This document shows, one piece after another, positions 42,583 to 53,199 of a DNA stretch of 64,000 nt. How positions within the stretch are numbered: position 1 is the stretch's first letter; each line of letters begins with the position of its first letter. Both the position numbers and the translations under genes were made by a program. The stretch comes from Oribacterium asaccharolyticum ACB7 (GTDB taxonomy: Bacteria > Bacillota > Clostridia > Lachnospirales > Lachnospiraceae), in assembly GCF_000238075.1 (NCBI RefSeq), contig NZ_JH414504.1, positions 416,886-480,885 on the forward strand, given 5' to 3'. Below the pieces are notes generated by a model. That model searched no databases. It saw only the letters and a program-made list of their open reading frames with translations, and was not told the DNA's origin.

Positions 42583-43827
42583 CTATACTTCTACCTGATT
42601 TGCATTTTCTTCTACGCAGTTTCTCGCCCATCGTTCAATAGAAAGTATCTCATCCACGGAAGGGTAAGCCTTCCAGTCCTTCTCATGCAGCTGCATCGCC
42701 TTTTCGATCAAAGCCGGAATGGAAAGGAAGGATATTTTATCCTGAAGGAAGAGGGCAACCGCTTCTTCATTTGCCGCATTAAAAACGGTCGTCATGGAGC
42801 CGCCCTTCAGTCCTGCAGACCGTCCTAAGGCTAGAGCCGGGAAATCGGTATAGGAAGGGGGATAAAAATACAGAGACAGGGCCTTGGTAAAATCCAGTTT
42901 CTCTCCCTTAAAATCTTCTCTTTCTTCTTCAAAAACGGCATAAGCAATGGGAACGCGCATAGTGGGGACTCCCAGCTCTGCCTTGATTGCGCCGTCTCGA
43001 AACTGCACGGCAGAATGGATAATGCTCTCCCGCTGAATGACAACCTGAATTTTTTCAATCGGAATATGGAAAAGAATATGGGCTTCCAAAACTTCCAGTG
43101 CTTTATTCACCATGGTAGCGGAGTCTATGGTAATCTTTCTTCCCATAGACCAGTTGGGGTGCTTTAAGGCATCTTCTTTCTTCTTTCCCCTCATTTCGTC
43201 TTTTGTGAGGCCGAAGAAAGGACCTCCCGAAGCGGTTAAAATGAGTTTCTCGACTTCTTCCGCCTTTTCTCCTCTTAAGCACTGCCAGATTGCAGAGTGC
43301 TCGGAATCAATAGGGAAAAGCTTTGCCTTCGACTCTTTTAATAAGTCATTGATTAAATGCCCGGCACAGACCAACGTTTCTTTATTGGCAAGGGCCACTT
43401 TTTTCCCGGCCTGAATAGCCGAAATAGTTGGCTGTATTCCGACCATCCCCACTACACTGACTACAATCATATCGGCTTCCGTCAAGGCAGAAAGCTGAAT
43501 AAGGCCTTCCATTCCGGAGTAAATCACCGGTGAATAGCTATCTTTTTCGCTCTCTTTTTTTTCGTAATGTATACTGTTCTCGGCAGATTCCGAATCGAGT
43601 GTATTGTCACGATTATAACTTGATTGAAAGCGCTCTTTCAGAAGTTTTGCTTTATCTTCATGAAAAACGCAAAGATACTTCGGCTTCCACTCCCGCGCCT
43701 GCTCTTCCAATAGTGAAATATTTTCTCCGGCAGAAAGGGCAAGCACTTTATATTCCGTATGGTCTTTTAAAAGTTCCAGGGTCTGTGTGCCGATAGAGCC
43801 TGTAGACCCCAAAATCACAATATTCAT
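42583..43827 (-). CDS. dxr: 1-deoxy-D-xylulose 5-phosphate reductoisomerase
   Basis: Dxr makes MEP from DXP using NADPH. The protein begins MNIVILGSTGSIGTQTL, the NADPH-binding fold, and has the catalytic block IDSEHSAIWQ and MGRKITIDSATMVNKALEV. I place the start at ATG 43827, with GAGGAT upstream, and reject a TTG seven codons earlier. About 30 extra charged residues (near 68-98) are inserted in the N-terminal domain. Confidence 0.95.
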   Translation of the reverse strand: MNIVILGSTGSIGTQTLELLKDHTEYKVLALSAGENISLLEEQAREWKPKYLCVFHEDKAKLLKERFQSSYNRDNTLDSESAENSIHYEKKESEKDSYSPVIYSGMEGLIQLSALTEADMIVVSVVGMVGIQPTISAIQAGKKVALANKETLVCAGHLINDLLKESKAKLFPIDSEHSAIWQCLRGEKAEEVEKLILTASGGPFFGLTKDEMRGKKKEDALKHPNWSMGRKITIDSATMVNKALEVLEAHILFHIPIEKIQVVIQRESIIHSAVQFRDGAIKAELGVPTMRVPIAYAVFEEEREDFKGEKLDFTKALSLYFYPPSYTDFPALALGRSAGLKGGSMTTVFNAANEEAVALFLQDKISFLSIPALIEKAMQLHEKDWKAYPSVDEILSIERWARNCVEENANQVEV

Positions 43828-44009
43828 ATCTATCCTCGATTCACACAATCTTAGAAAAAGTAGCTTTTTATGAAAGCAGCTTCTTATGAACTTAGAGTCC
43901 TATAAAAACGGCTTTCTTACAGAAATATAGAATAGTTCATCTTATAAAAATCTGTCTTAAAAAACAGACTGCAATACTCTTAATGTAAAACGACGAATAT
44001 CTAAAAACA
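43828..44009. other. A+T-rich gap between cdsA and dxr
   Basis: It contains two direct 13-base copies of AGCTT(T/C)TTATGAA near 43861 and 43880 and a weak hairpin near 43950. I see no gene or clear promoter. Confidence 0.4.
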
Positions 44010-44900
44010 TTATTTCACAAAAAGAACCAAAGCAAAGTAAATAATCGGAGCCGTAAAGAGTGCCGAATCAAAACGGTCCAGTACTCCTCCATGTCCGGGT
44101 ATCAAATGACTGTAATCCTTGATTCCAAAATCCCGCTTGATTCCGGAAGCCGTCAAATCTCCCACAATGGAAAAAAGGGAGGCAAAGGCGACAGAAATCG
44201 CAAGCTTAACAGGGGAATGGAAAAATCCGTCATAGACTTGATTATTATACAGTCCGTAAAGGTAAGTTAAAAGAAAAGAGCCGAGAACTCCCCCTATAGC
44301 CCCTTCCCAGGTCTTCTTCGGACTTAAAACCGGTGTCATTTTGTGCTTTCCGAAAAGAATCCCTACGGCATAGGCACAGGTATCCGCCGCCCAGCTCGAT
44401 AGAAAAATCAGCCAAACCAGAATCTTTCCATGCATGACTCCTCTTGTCTGATAGAGGTAGGAAAACATGATTCCCGCATAGGGAAGAATCAGAAAATAAA
44501 GGCAAATCTCTCGAATCGTTTTTTCCGGATAAAACAACACATAGTCTACACAGAGCAGAATGAAATAAACCAGCATAAGGACCATTTCAAAATGCTTCCC
44601 ATAGAAAAGTGCAAGGTAATGCAGAGAAATAAAAAGGTAGGGCAAAATCGACATTTTCTCCTTATGAAAGGAAAAGCAATGCAGAAGTTCAAAGCAGGCA
44701 AAGACAGATAAAATAAAATTAAAGAATAACAGTAGATTTCCTCCGGCGGGAAGGATGATAAACAAAAGAAGCAGCAAGACAATTCCGCTTGCTAATCGCA
44801 CAAAAAAGGAGGACAGTTTCTTCTCGTTCTGTCCTTTTGGAGCTGTTTTCACACGGTCTTCTCTATTTTTTATTTCTTCCGTTTCGTTTTGTTTCTCCAT
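44010..44900 (-). CDS. cdsA: Phosphatidate cytidylyltransferase
   Basis: CdsA, 296 residues, makes CDP-diacylglycerol from phosphatidate. It has about eight membrane segments and the C-terminal family signature DLTASGIKRDFGIKDYSHLI followed by PGHGGVLDRFDS. A charged, Lys/Glu-rich 30-residue tail precedes the first membrane segment. It starts five bases after uppS. Confidence 0.94.
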   Translation of the reverse strand: MEKQNETEEIKNREDRVKTAPKGQNEKKLSSFFVRLASGIVLLLLLFIILPAGGNLLLFFNFILSVFACFELLHCFSFHKEKMSILPYLFISLHYLALFYGKHFEMVLMLVYFILLCVDYVLFYPEKTIREICLYFLILPYAGIMFSYLYQTRGVMHGKILVWLIFLSSWAADTCAYAVGILFGKHKMTPVLSPKKTWEGAIGGVLGSFLLTYLYGLYNNQVYDGFFHSPVKLAISVAFASLFSIVGDLTASGIKRDFGIKDYSHLIPGHGGVLDRFDSALFTAPIIYFALVLFVK

Positions 44901-44905
44901 CTACC

Positions 44906-45640
44906 CTAACCCTCTATTTTTTTTCTTCCGCCAAATCTTCTTTCCCTTTTTCCATAACTTTCTATCGCTTTTAAAAGCTCTTCCTTATTGAAGTCGGGCC
45001 AGAGCACATCCGTAATATAATACTCGGAATAGGCAGATTGCCATAAAAGGAAGTTCGAAGTCCGAAATTCCCCGGAGGTACGGATAACAAGGTCAGGGTC
45101 GGGAATATCTTTTGTATCCAAGTAGGAAGCAAGCTGCTCTTCCGTAAGATTAGCTAAAGCATCTTTCAAATTCTCTCCCCTATATTCTTCAGAAAAGCGA
45201 TGCATTGCACGAATGATTTCATCTCTTCCGCCATAGTTTACGGCAAAGATAAACTCCATCCCCGTATTGTCCTTCGTGCTTTCTTCCAAAGCACGGATCC
45301 CTTCCTGAATATCCCCGGAAAAACGACTTCGCTCGCCAATCATCTTCGCTTTCACATTATTTGCATTGGCAACGGAAATAAGCTTTTTCATATAGAAACG
45401 AAAAAGCTGCATAAGCGCTCCAACCTCTTCTTCAGAGCGCTTCCAATTTTCTGTGGAGAAACCGTATACGGTTAAATAGGATACGCCAAGCCTTGCGCAG
45501 TCTTCTACAATCTGTTCCAAGGTCTCACAGCCTTTTTTATGGCCGAGGGCTCTCGGAAGCCCGCGAGAAGCCGCCCAACGACCGTTTCCATCCAAAATAA
45601 TGGCAATGTGCTTTGGAAAGCGCTCCGTGTTTTCCATCAT
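44906..45640 (-). CDS. uppS: Undecaprenyl diphosphate synthase
   Basis: UppS, 244 residues, is a cis-prenyltransferase making the C55 lipid carrier for cell wall. Substrate-binding [13 protein letters not shown] is near residue 10 and the C-terminal [20 protein letters not shown] is intact. It overlaps frr by four bases. Confidence 0.96.
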   Translation of the reverse strand: MMENTERFPKHIAIILDGNGRWAASRGLPRALGHKKGCETLEQIVEDCARLGVSYLTVYGFSTENWKRSEEEVGALMQLFRFYMKKLISVANANNVKAKMIGERSRFSGDIQEGIRALEESTKDNTGMEFIFAVNYGGRDEIIRAMHRFSEEYRGENLKDALANLTEEQLASYLDTKDIPDPDLVIRTSGEFRTSNFLLWQSAYSEYYITDVLWPDFNKEELLKAIESYGKRERRFGGRKKIEG

Positions 45641-46191
45641 ACTGTAAGGAGTTCCTTGTTCTTTGCTTCCACGGACTGATCAATCTTCTCAATCATGTGG
45701 TCGGTGAGCTCCTGAATATCCTTCGTCTGTCTTGCTAAATCGTCCTCGGTAATCTCCGCATTTTTCTCCAGCTTCTTAGCCAAATCCATGGCATCTCTTC
45801 GGATGTTTCGAATAGCAACCTTTGCCGCTTCGCCCTTCTTCTTTACATCCTTAGTCAGTTCCTTTCTTCTCTCTTCAGTAAGTTCAGGGAACACAAGACG
45901 AATCACCTGTCCGTCGTTTGTAGGATTAATTCCGAGGTCGGACATATTGATCGCTTTTTCGATTTCCTTCATCACAGACTTATCCCATGGCTGAATCTGA
46001 ATGATTCTTGCTTCCGGAACGGAGATATTACCTACCTGCTGAATCGGGGTCTGCGTACCATAGTAATCCACAGTGATTCGATCTAAAACATGGGGATTCG
46101 CACGACCGGCACGAATCGTCGCGAGCTCACTCATTAAGTTGTCGTGGGTCTTATGCATTTTCTCAATATAGATTGTAAATTGATCATCCAT
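45637..46191 (-). CDS. frr: Ribosome recycling factor
   Basis: RRF, 184 residues, frees ribosomes with EF-G after termination. It has the two-domain family pattern: [36 protein letters not shown] and the C-terminal helix bundle with [13 protein letters not shown]. It lies between pyrH and uppS in the conserved order. Confidence 0.96.
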   Translation of the reverse strand: MDDQFTIYIEKMHKTHDNLMSELATIRAGRANPHVLDRITVDYYGTQTPIQQVGNISVPEARIIQIQPWDKSVMKEIEKAINMSDLGINPTNDGQVIRLVFPELTEERRKELTKDVKKKGEAAKVAIRNIRRDAMDLAKKLEKNAEITEDDLARQTKDIQELTDHMIEKIDQSVEAKNKELLTV

Positions 46192-46334
46192 TGTTCAGTC
46201 CTCTTCTTTCTTCGCTTTTCTACTGTGTTTTAGAAAATATATTCGTTATTTTATAAAAATAGGAAATCACTTTTGTAAAGCCAATATCAAGTACGGTCTA
46301 AGTATAAATCTATGCTATCGAATCAGACAAAAGT

Positions 46335-47039
46335 TTAATCCGCAGTCACTCTTGTTCCCTTGTGCTCTCCAAGAAGTGCCTTGAAGATGCCATCCTCTTC
46401 CTCCAAGGAAAATACGGACATCGGGAGGCGGTTCTCGAGGCAAAGGATGGATGCGGAAAGGTCAATGACCTGCAAACGCTTTTCCACCACTTCCTCAATA
46501 CTGAGTGTATCGTATTTCTTGGCATCGGGAAACTTCTTCGGATCCTTGTCATAAACTCCGTCAATTGCCTTGGCAAGGAGAATTTCCTTACATGTGAGCT
46601 CCAGTGCGCGGAGCACTACGCCGGTGTCAGTGGAAAAATAGGGATGCCCCGTACCGCAGGCACAGAATACTACTTCTCCATTTTGTAAAGCCTTATTCGC
46701 TTCGTCCTTGGAAAAAACCTCACTCATATCGGAAATGGAAAAAGAAGACATAATTCTGGTCTTCATTCCGCTGATTCGGAAGATTTCCGAAACATAGATG
46801 CAGTTCATGAGTGTCGCAAGAATGCCGACCTGATCTGCCTTATACCGGTCTACCTGCTCCGACTGTCTTCCTCTCCAGAAGTTTCCACCGCCGATTACAA
46901 TGGCTACTTCTATGCCTCTGTCTACCGCTCTTTTTACCTGATCCGCCACTCTAAAAATAACATCATCGGAAAATCCGAAATGCTTCTCTCCGGCCAGGGC
47001 CTCTCCGGAAAGCTTCAACATCACTCTTCTTTTTTCCAT
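46335..47039 (-). CDS. pyrH: UMP kinase
   Basis: A 234-residue bacterial UMP kinase of the amino-acid kinase fold, beginning RRVMLKLSGEALAGEKHFG with VIGGGNFWRG and GTGHPYFSTDT. It opens the pyrH-frr-uppS-cdsA-dxr-rseP-ispG-polC string. In Bacillus rpsB-tsf precede pyrH; here the opp operon lies upstream instead, ending at a terminator 37 bases away. Confidence 0.96.
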   Translation of the reverse strand: MEKRRVMLKLSGEALAGEKHFGFSDDVIFRVADQVKRAVDRGIEVAIVIGGGNFWRGRQSEQVDRYKADQVGILATLMNCIYVSEIFRISGMKTRIMSSFSISDMSEVFSKDEANKALQNGEVVFCACGTGHPYFSTDTGVVLRALELTCKEILLAKAIDGVYDKDPKKFPDAKKYDTLSIEEVVEKRLQVIDLSASILCLENRLPMSVFSLEEEDGIFKALLGEHKGTRVTAD

Positions 47040-47075
47040 AATATTCTCCTCTTTCTAATGCCCTAGTTTACCATA

Positions 47076-47110
47076 CAAAAAAAGGCTCGGCAATTCTTCC
47101 GAGCCTTTTT
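47076..47110 (-). terminator. Terminator after oppA
   Basis: AAAAGGCTCGG (47080-47090) pairs with CCGAGCCTTTT (47099-47109), loop of eight, with T runs on both strands (seven or more T on the - strand). Confidence 0.92.
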
Positions 47111-47155
47111 CGTCGTAAAAGAAAACTTAAGTTTTCCGAATTTATTTCTGTAAAA

Positions 47156-48829
47156 TTACTCTGCCAAGGTTCCGTACATGAAGTAGTAATATCCTGTCGG
47201 AGAATACCATACGTTCTGAAGCTTCGGACTCTTGAGATAGAACTCGCTGTAGTAAGCTATAGGAGCCATACCGTAATCCTTTAAAATAACCTGCTCTGCC
47301 TGGTGGAGGTAATCATAGTGCTTTTCCACATCTGCTGTGCTTCTTGCTTCTTCCACAAGCTTATCAAATTCAGGATTACTGTACTTACCGTCATTGTTAC
47401 CGTTACCGGTTTCAAAGAGGTTAATGATATTGGAAGGATCATCATAGTCCATTACCCAACCGTTACGTGCCACATCAAAGTTTCCGTTTCGACGATTTGC
47501 CGTAACCGTCTTCCACTCCTGGATATCAATTGTCATATTAAGGCCAAGCTTCTTCCATACGTCCTGCAGATACTCCGCTACAGCCTTGTGATATCCGGTA
47601 TCGTTCGTGAGATAAGAAAATTGCGGGAAGCCTTGGCCGTCCGGGTAGCCAGCTTCGGCAAGAAGTTCCTTTGCCTTTGCAAAATTGGCATCATAGTCGT
47701 CATTATTAAAGAAATCGCCATACTTCTCTTTTGTAACTTCCGCAAACTGAGAGTCCTTTGCAGCATCACTGATACCTGGGCCTACAAAGTTCACTGCCGG
47801 AGAATAAGTACCTTGCATTATCGTGTTAGCAACATAGTTTCTGTCAATAGCCAGAGAAAGTGCTTCTCTTACCTTCGGGTTGTCAAAGGGAGCCTTCTGT
47901 GTATTAAAGGACACATAGTAAGTTCCCATCATGGGATCCACATGGAAATCCTCTTTTCCGGCTAGGTTCGGAATTTCCTCGGAAGGAATCGCTTTGGCAA
48001 GAAGGAGTTCTCCCTGATTATATGCGGTATATGCCGCATTATCATCAGAAATCAGATGGAAAACAATCTTGTCGAAGGTAATATTTGCCGCATCATAGTA
48101 GTAGTCATTCTTTTCAAAGGTAATATGGTCACCGTCTACATACTCCGTCATTTTATAGGGACCGCTGGTAATATAGGTCTCCGGCTTAGTAGACCATTCG
48201 TCTCCATTTTCTTCAACGGTAGCTTTTTGTACTGGAGATGTGGAGATGAAAGAAGCAATTTTATCAAAATAAGTACAGGGATTACTTAGCTTTACTACAA
48301 AAGTACTGCTATCCGGTGCTGAAACAGCTAAAGCATCCAAGTCACCATTTGCGGCCTTATCATAGCCTTCAATCATATTCAATAAATCATAGCCATAAGG
48401 AGCCGCAAGTGAAGGATCGGCAAGTCTCTTCCAGCTGTAGACAAAGTCCTCTGCTGTTAAGTCGGATCCGTCAGACCATTTTAAGTCCGGGCGAAGGTGG
48501 AAGGTCCAAGTTAACCCGTCTTCAGAAGTTTCCCATTTCTCTGCAAGACCGCCCACAATGTTTTGATTCTTGTCTACCGTAAGAAGTCCCGTAAACGCAT
48601 GAAGAATCATGTTGGCCGCATCGGCAGCGGAATTCAAAGCCGGATCCATGGTCTCCGGAGAAGAACCGATCTGCACATCGATAGAGCCGCCGGCAGAGGT
48701 CTTTTCCGCAGTTTGTTCACTTGCCGCATCACTGCCGGACTTGGTGCCGTCAACAGTCTTTGCTCCGCCACAAGCTGAAAGTAAAACTGCAGCAAGGAGC
48801 ATAGCACTAATTAATTTTGTCTTTTTCAT
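47156..48829 (-). CDS. oppA: Oligopeptide-binding lipoprotein OppA
   Basis: A 557-residue SBP family 5 lipoprotein. The lipobox LLSAC puts the lipidated Cys at residue 20, followed by a Ser/Gly/Thr linker. It shows IGSSPETMDPALNSAADAAN and the conserved LKWSDGSDLTAEDFVYSWKR. It captures peptides outside the cell for OppBCDF. It is the last gene of the operon, 46 bases after oppF, with a terminator behind it. Confidence 0.94.
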   Translation of the reverse strand: MKKTKLISAMLLAAVLLSACGGAKTVDGTKSGSDAASEQTAEKTSAGGSIDVQIGSSPETMDPALNSAADAANMILHAFTGLLTVDKNQNIVGGLAEKWETSEDGLTWTFHLRPDLKWSDGSDLTAEDFVYSWKRLADPSLAAPYGYDLLNMIEGYDKAANGDLDALAVSAPDSSTFVVKLSNPCTYFDKIASFISTSPVQKATVEENGDEWSTKPETYITSGPYKMTEYVDGDHITFEKNDYYYDAANITFDKIVFHLISDDNAAYTAYNQGELLLAKAIPSEEIPNLAGKEDFHVDPMMGTYYVSFNTQKAPFDNPKVREALSLAIDRNYVANTIMQGTYSPAVNFVGPGISDAAKDSQFAEVTKEKYGDFFNNDDYDANFAKAKELLAEAGYPDGQGFPQFSYLTNDTGYHKAVAEYLQDVWKKLGLNMTIDIQEWKTVTANRRNGNFDVARNGWVMDYDDPSNIINLFETGNGNNDGKYSNPEFDKLVEEARSTADVEKHYDYLHQAEQVILKDYGMAPIAYYSEFYLKSPKLQNVWYSPTGYYYFMYGTLAE

Positions 48830-48874
48830 ATACCCTCCTTTTCTGTATCTACACTATCCTAAGATAGCAGGTAA

Positions 48875-49855
48875 CTAATTTAGTCGGTCTAAATGATGAC
48901 AAGCTACAAAATGTCCCGCTTGCTCTTCCTTGAATTTTGGTGTTTCCGATGCACATTGTTCATCCGCATAGGGACAGCGAGTCCGGAAAGGGCAACCCGA
49001 AGGCGGATTTAGAGGAGACGGTACGTCTCCGCTCAGGATAATTCTATGTGAGGCTCTGGCCACCTTCGGATCGGCAATCGGTACTGCCGAGATAAGGGAT
49101 CTGGTATAGGGATGCATCGAGTGGAAGGTGATTTGGTCGCTGTCCGCAAGTTCCACGAGGTGTCCCAGATACATGACTCCGATTCGGGATGAAATATGAT
49201 TTACAATGGAAAGGTCGTGCGCAATAAAGAGATAAGTCAAGCCGAACTTTTCCTGCAAATCCTCAAACATATTCACAACCTGCGCCTGAATGGAGACATC
49301 AAGAGCGGATACCGGCTCATCACAGACAATAAATTCGGGATTTACGGCAAGCGCTCTGGCAATTCCTATTCTTTGTCTCTGCCCTCCGGAGAACTCGTGC
49401 GGATAACGGTTCGCATGCTCGGAGTTCAGTCCTACTGTAGAAAGAAGGGATAAAATCTTCTCTCTTCTCTCCTTCTTATTCTTACAAAGCTTATGAATGT
49501 CAATAGCTTCTCCGACAATATCCTCTACGGTCATTCTGGGATCAAGCGACGCATAAGGATCCTGGAAAACCATTTGCATCTTTCTTCTGTAAGGAAGCAT
49601 GTTTTTCTTGATTCCCTTTTCAGAATCAAAAATCACTTCTCCGTCATAGACGATTTTCCCTTCTGTAGGCTCATGGAGTCGTAAAATCGATCTACCGGTG
49701 GTCGTTTTTCCGCAACCGGATTCTCCAACAAGACCGAGGGTTTCTCCTTTATTGATAAAGAAAGAAACATCATCCACTGCTTTAACCACTTTTTTACTGC
49801 CGGCAACGGGAAAATACTGCTTTAAATGACTGAGTTCGAGTAAATGATCCGCCAT
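48875..49855 (-). CDS. oppF: Oligopeptide ABC transporter ATPase OppF
   Basis: ABC ATPase of 326 residues: Walker [14 protein letters not shown], signature [12 protein letters not shown], Walker [13 protein letters not shown], and the C-terminal oligopeptide-ATPase extension with four Cys ([16 protein letters not shown]), typical of an Fe-S or Zn site. The frame is open 44 codons upstream inside oppD, but ATG 49855 overlaps the oppD stop by one base (TAATG) and starts at MADHLLELS, so I use it. Confidence 0.95.
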   Translation of the reverse strand: MADHLLELSHLKQYFPVAGSKKVVKAVDDVSFFINKGETLGLVGESGCGKTTTGRSILRLHEPTEGKIVYDGEVIFDSEKGIKKNMLPYRRKMQMVFQDPYASLDPRMTVEDIVGEAIDIHKLCKNKKERREKILSLLSTVGLNSEHANRYPHEFSGGQRQRIGIARALAVNPEFIVCDEPVSALDVSIQAQVVNMFEDLQEKFGLTYLFIAHDLSIVNHISSRIGVMYLGHLVELADSDQITFHSMHPYTRSLISAVPIADPKVARASHRIILSGDVPSPLNPPSGCPFRTRCPYADEQCASETPKFKEEQAGHFVACHHLDRLN

Positions 49856-50865
49856 TATACTTCCCCCTTTCCGGAGTTCTTTAAGAAATCCTCTTTCTGC
49901 TGTAACAGGCATCTGGCATAGTGTACTCCCCCGTAATAATTCTTTTCGGGTTTCACTTCCAGACAAATTTTCATGCAAGATGCACACCTTGGTGCAAAGC
50001 CGCAGCCCTTTGGCGGATTTAATAAATCCACGGGTTGACCGTCAATCGGAACCAGCCTCGAATAATCCTTCTCATGGAACTTCGGAATAGACCGGAGAAG
50101 CCCCTTGGTATATTCGTGTTTCGGATTGTAGAAAATATCATCGGTTGTACCGTATTCCACAATTTCACCGGCATACATTACCGCAATATAGTCACACATG
50201 GATGCCACTACTCCGAGATCGTGGGTAATCATGATGATTCCCATACCAAGCTTCTTTCTTAATTCCTGCATAAGCTCCAGAATTTGAGCCTGAATTGTCA
50301 CATCCAGCGCAGTCGTCGGCTCATCGGCAATAAGAAGCTTCGGCTCACAGGCCAGAGCGATGGCAATCATCACCCTTTGCCGCATACCGCCGGAAAGCTC
50401 GTGCGGATACTGCTTGAGTCTTTTCTCCGGTTCGTTGATGCCAACCAGCTCAAGAAGTTCTTTCGCTCTGTCTCTCGCCGCCTTTCCCTTCTTATCCGTA
50501 TGAAGAGACACCGCCTCCGCAATTTGGTTTCCGATAGTCCATACCGGATTTAAGGACGTCATGGGATCCTGGAAAATAATACTGACCTCATTTCCCCGAA
50601 TCTTACGGAGCTCTTTTTCCGTCATATTCTGAATGGCATGTCCGTTAAAGTCCACGGTTCCGCCTACAATTTTTCCGTTTTGTGCGGTAAGACCCATAAT
50701 GGAATAGGCTGTAACGGACTTTCCTGAACCCGATTCTCCAACGATACCGAGAACCTCTCCCTCCTTCATTTGAATGCTGACATTATTTAAGGCTTTTACC
50801 TCTCCTGCAGGAGTAAAGAAGGAAAGTCGTTCTTCTTGGATATTTACAAGAAACTCTTCTGCCAT
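49855..50865 (-). CDS. oppD: Oligopeptide ABC transporter ATPase OppD
   Basis: 336 residues with Walker [14 protein letters not shown], signature [12 protein letters not shown] and Walker [13 protein letters not shown]. The C-terminal extension carries [14 protein letters not shown]. It partners OppF in powering import through OppBC. Thirteen bases separate it from oppC. Confidence 0.95.
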   Translation of the reverse strand: MAEEFLVNIQEERLSFFTPAGEVKALNNVSIQMKEGEVLGIVGESGSGKSVTAYSIMGLTAQNGKIVGGTVDFNGHAIQNMTEKELRKIRGNEVSIIFQDPMTSLNPVWTIGNQIAEAVSLHTDKKGKAARDRAKELLELVGINEPEKRLKQYPHELSGGMRQRVMIAIALACEPKLLIADEPTTALDVTIQAQILELMQELRKKLGMGIIMITHDLGVVASMCDYIAVMYAGEIVEYGTTDDIFYNPKHEYTKGLLRSIPKFHEKDYSRLVPIDGQPVDLLNPPKGCGFAPRCASCMKICLEVKPEKNYYGGVHYARCLLQQKEDFLKNSGKGEV

Positions 50866-50878
50866 ATTTACTCCTTTC

Positions 50879-51931
50879 TTATTGCTGTTTTAACTTGGGA
50901 TCAAAAGCATCACGAAGTCCGTCTCCCAAGAGGTTAAAGCTTAAAATGATGATAAAAATCAGGAAAGCCGGTGCAAAAAGTTTTTCCGGATAAGTCTGGA
51001 AGCCGTTCAGTGCCGCACTGGCCAGGGAACCGAGGGACGGCATCGGGGCCTGTACTCCAAGTCCCAAGAAGGAAAGGAAGGATTCCGTAAAGATGGAACT
51101 CGGAATTTGCAGTGTCGTCGTAACAATTAAAGTACCGATACAGTTTACAATCAGGTGTTTGAAAATAATTCTTCCGGGGCCTGCTCCCAAAGCTCTAGCC
51201 GCCGTAACATATTCACTTTGCTTTAAAATCATGATTTGAGAACGAACGATTCTGGCCATGCCGACCCAGTAGAGTAAGGCAAAGACGATAAACATGGAAA
51301 TCATGTTGGAGCCCAGTTTCTGCATCCAGGTAAAAGCAGGAAGCATGGATAGCTTTTCCAGTGGAAACTTCAGGGTCTGTGCCAGTAAAATAATAATCAA
51401 AACATCCGGCACGGTATAGATAATGTCCACGATTCTCATCATAATCATATCGATAATTCCGCCGAAATATCCCGCTATGGCACCGAACACGGAACCGATC
51501 ATTAAAATCAGAACAGACGCTACAAGTCCGACAGTCATCGATACTCTTCCTCCAACGAGAACACGAATCATATAATCACGTCCATTTTGATCCGTTCCGA
51601 GGAGATGCGGAAAAATCTTCTCTCCTTTTTCCATCTCCGCTTTTTCCACCTTCGAATATTGCATCGGTGCCAAGCGCTCAGACCCCTTCATCTGTTGTTC
51701 ATACTTATAAGGATAAAAGGCGGGAACGATAAAACAAAATATCATAATCAAAAGAACAAGGAAAAAGGCACTCATGGCAATCTTGTTTTTACGGAATCTG
51801 CGAATACCGTCTTTCCAGAAGCCGACAGACTCCCGCATAATGACCAAGGACTCTTTATCTTCACCGGAGGCAGGCATAAAATCCTCCATGGAGACCTGCA
51901 TACTCAGGGGATTTTTCTTGATTTCTTCCAT
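50879..51931 (-). CDS. oppC: Oligopeptide ABC transporter permease OppC
   Basis: A 350-residue permease with an N-terminal cytoplasmic stretch, six or so membrane segments and the EAA loop YVTAARALGAGPGRIIFKHL. The C-terminal GDGLRDAFDPKLKQ is the usual OppC/DppC ending. It follows oppB by 18 bases. Confidence 0.95.
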   Translation of the reverse strand: MEEIKKNPLSMQVSMEDFMPASGEDKESLVIMRESVGFWKDGIRRFRKNKIAMSAFFLVLLIMIFCFIVPAFYPYKYEQQMKGSERLAPMQYSKVEKAEMEKGEKIFPHLLGTDQNGRDYMIRVLVGGRVSMTVGLVASVLILMIGSVFGAIAGYFGGIIDMIMMRIVDIIYTVPDVLIIILLAQTLKFPLEKLSMLPAFTWMQKLGSNMISMFIVFALLYWVGMARIVRSQIMILKQSEYVTAARALGAGPGRIIFKHLIVNCIGTLIVTTTLQIPSSIFTESFLSFLGLGVQAPMPSLGSLASAALNGFQTYPEKLFAPAFLIFIIILSFNLLGDGLRDAFDPKLKQQ

Positions 51932-51949
51932 ACGCTGTTCTCTCCTTCC

Positions 51950-52867
51950 CTACTTTAATTTGATACGCGGATCGACAAAAGCATAGGCAATATCCACGAA
52001 AAGATTCATGACGATAACAAATACGGCCAGGAAAATGGTCGTTCCCATAATCATGGGATAATCTCGGCTGGTGATACAGCTCACGAATTCGGAACCGAGT
52101 CCCGGTATATTGAAAATCTTTTCTACGATAAAGGAACCGGTCATAAGAGACGCAAGAAGCGGTCCCAAATAGGTAATAACCGGAAGAATAGCGTTTCGGA
52201 GCGCATGTTTAAAAATGGATTTGAAAGTCGTTACGCCCTTTGCTCTTGCCGTTCTCATATAGTCCTGTCCCATAACGTCCAGCATGGATGAGCGCATAAG
52301 ACGTGCCATATAAAAGCTGGGATATAGGGCCAGAGCAATGACCGGCATCACATAACTTCGCGCATCCTTTAAGCCTAAAGAAGGTAATAAATGAAGTTTT
52401 GTTGTAAAGACGTAAACTAAAAGAGTGGAGGATAAAAAGGAAGGAATAGCGATTCCCGCCGTGGATAAAACAATGATGAGATTATCCAAAAACTTTCCTC
52501 TGTTGAAGGCGGCAACCGCACCGAGAGGCACCCCGGTAAGAACGGCCAAAACAAGTGCCATGCCTCCTATACGAGCAGAAACCGGAAACTTTACGGCAAT
52601 GATTTGCGCTACGGTCCTTCCCCTCTTCTTAATGGAAAGACCGAAGTCACCGTGTAGAAGCCCGGTCATATAAGTCGTATACTGCTTGATGAGCGGTTTA
52701 TCCAAACCGTATTTTGCTTCCATTGCAGCCTGTGCCTGCGGAGTCACCGCTTTTTCAGCCAGGAAAGGACCGCCGGGAACCATGTTCATGACAAAAAAGG
52801 TCATGGTTGCTACCAAAAATGCAGTTATCAGAGACATAATGGCTCTTTTCAAGATATACTTTGGCAT
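51950..52867 (-). CDS. oppB: Oligopeptide ABC transporter permease OppB
   Basis: A 305-residue permease beginning MPKYILKRAIMSLITAFLV, with the EAA loop YMRTARAKGVTTFKSIFKHA and ending VDIAYAFVDPRIK. It is first in oppBCDFA. GGGAGGAT precedes the ATG and a good promoter lies about 70 bases upstream. Confidence 0.95.
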   Translation of the reverse strand: MPKYILKRAIMSLITAFLVATMTFFVMNMVPGGPFLAEKAVTPQAQAAMEAKYGLDKPLIKQYTTYMTGLLHGDFGLSIKKRGRTVAQIIAVKFPVSARIGGMALVLAVLTGVPLGAVAAFNRGKFLDNLIIVLSTAGIAIPSFLSSTLLVYVFTTKLHLLPSLGLKDARSYVMPVIALALYPSFYMARLMRSSMLDVMGQDYMRTARAKGVTTFKSIFKHALRNAILPVITYLGPLLASLMTGSFIVEKIFNIPGLGSEFVSCITSRDYPMIMGTTIFLAVFVIVMNLFVDIAYAFVDPRIKLK

Positions 52868-52935
52868 AGTATCCTCCCAAGGCGACGTACAACAAACATT
52901 TGTCTTTAGCTGGCTTAAATGAAATTTTACTGAAG

Positions 52936-52964
52936 AATATACACGATTAGAGTTTGGATTTCAA
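52936..52964 (-). promoter_or_regulatory. Promoter of the opp operon
   Basis: On the - strand TTGAAA (52964-52959), 17 bases, TATATT (52941-52936). The leader is about 60 bases to ATG 52867. No CodY-type or other operator was confidently seen. Confidence 0.75.
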
Positions 52965-53078
52965 GACATAAAATTCAAATTACTAATTTATGTCCATAAT
53001 AAAACTGATTGTCTTTATTGTTTTATATAAAGCTTGCATATTTTTTCTTGTATAACTTATCTAATGATGTTTTGTTAA

Positions 53079-53114
53079 AATGAAATACGCATACTTTGAG
53101 AGTGATGTCTTGTT
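53079..53114. repeat. Decayed AACGAG-type dyad element (36 nt)
   Basis: AATGAA at the left and CTTGTT at the right keep the spacing and outline of the family with mismatches. It stands two bases before the better-preserved copy at 53117. Confidence 0.45.
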
Positions 53115-53116
53115 AA

Positions 53117-53152
53117 AACGAGATACCACACAATGTGCGAAAGATAGTCGTT
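53117..53152. repeat. AACGAG dyad element (36 nt) downstream of hydA
   Basis: It begins AACGAGATA and ends AGTCGTT. By hand alignment it matches the copy at 57068 at about 26 of 36 positions. Confidence 0.7.
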
Positions 53153-53158
53153 AAGATC

Positions 53159-53199
53159 AAAAAAAGTCTGTAATCAATCTACGATTTTTTACAGACTTT
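53159..53199 (-). terminator. Terminator after hydA
   Basis: An 11-pair stem AAAGTCTGTAA (53163-53173) with 53189-53199, then a seven-base T run on the - strand. Confidence 0.85.
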
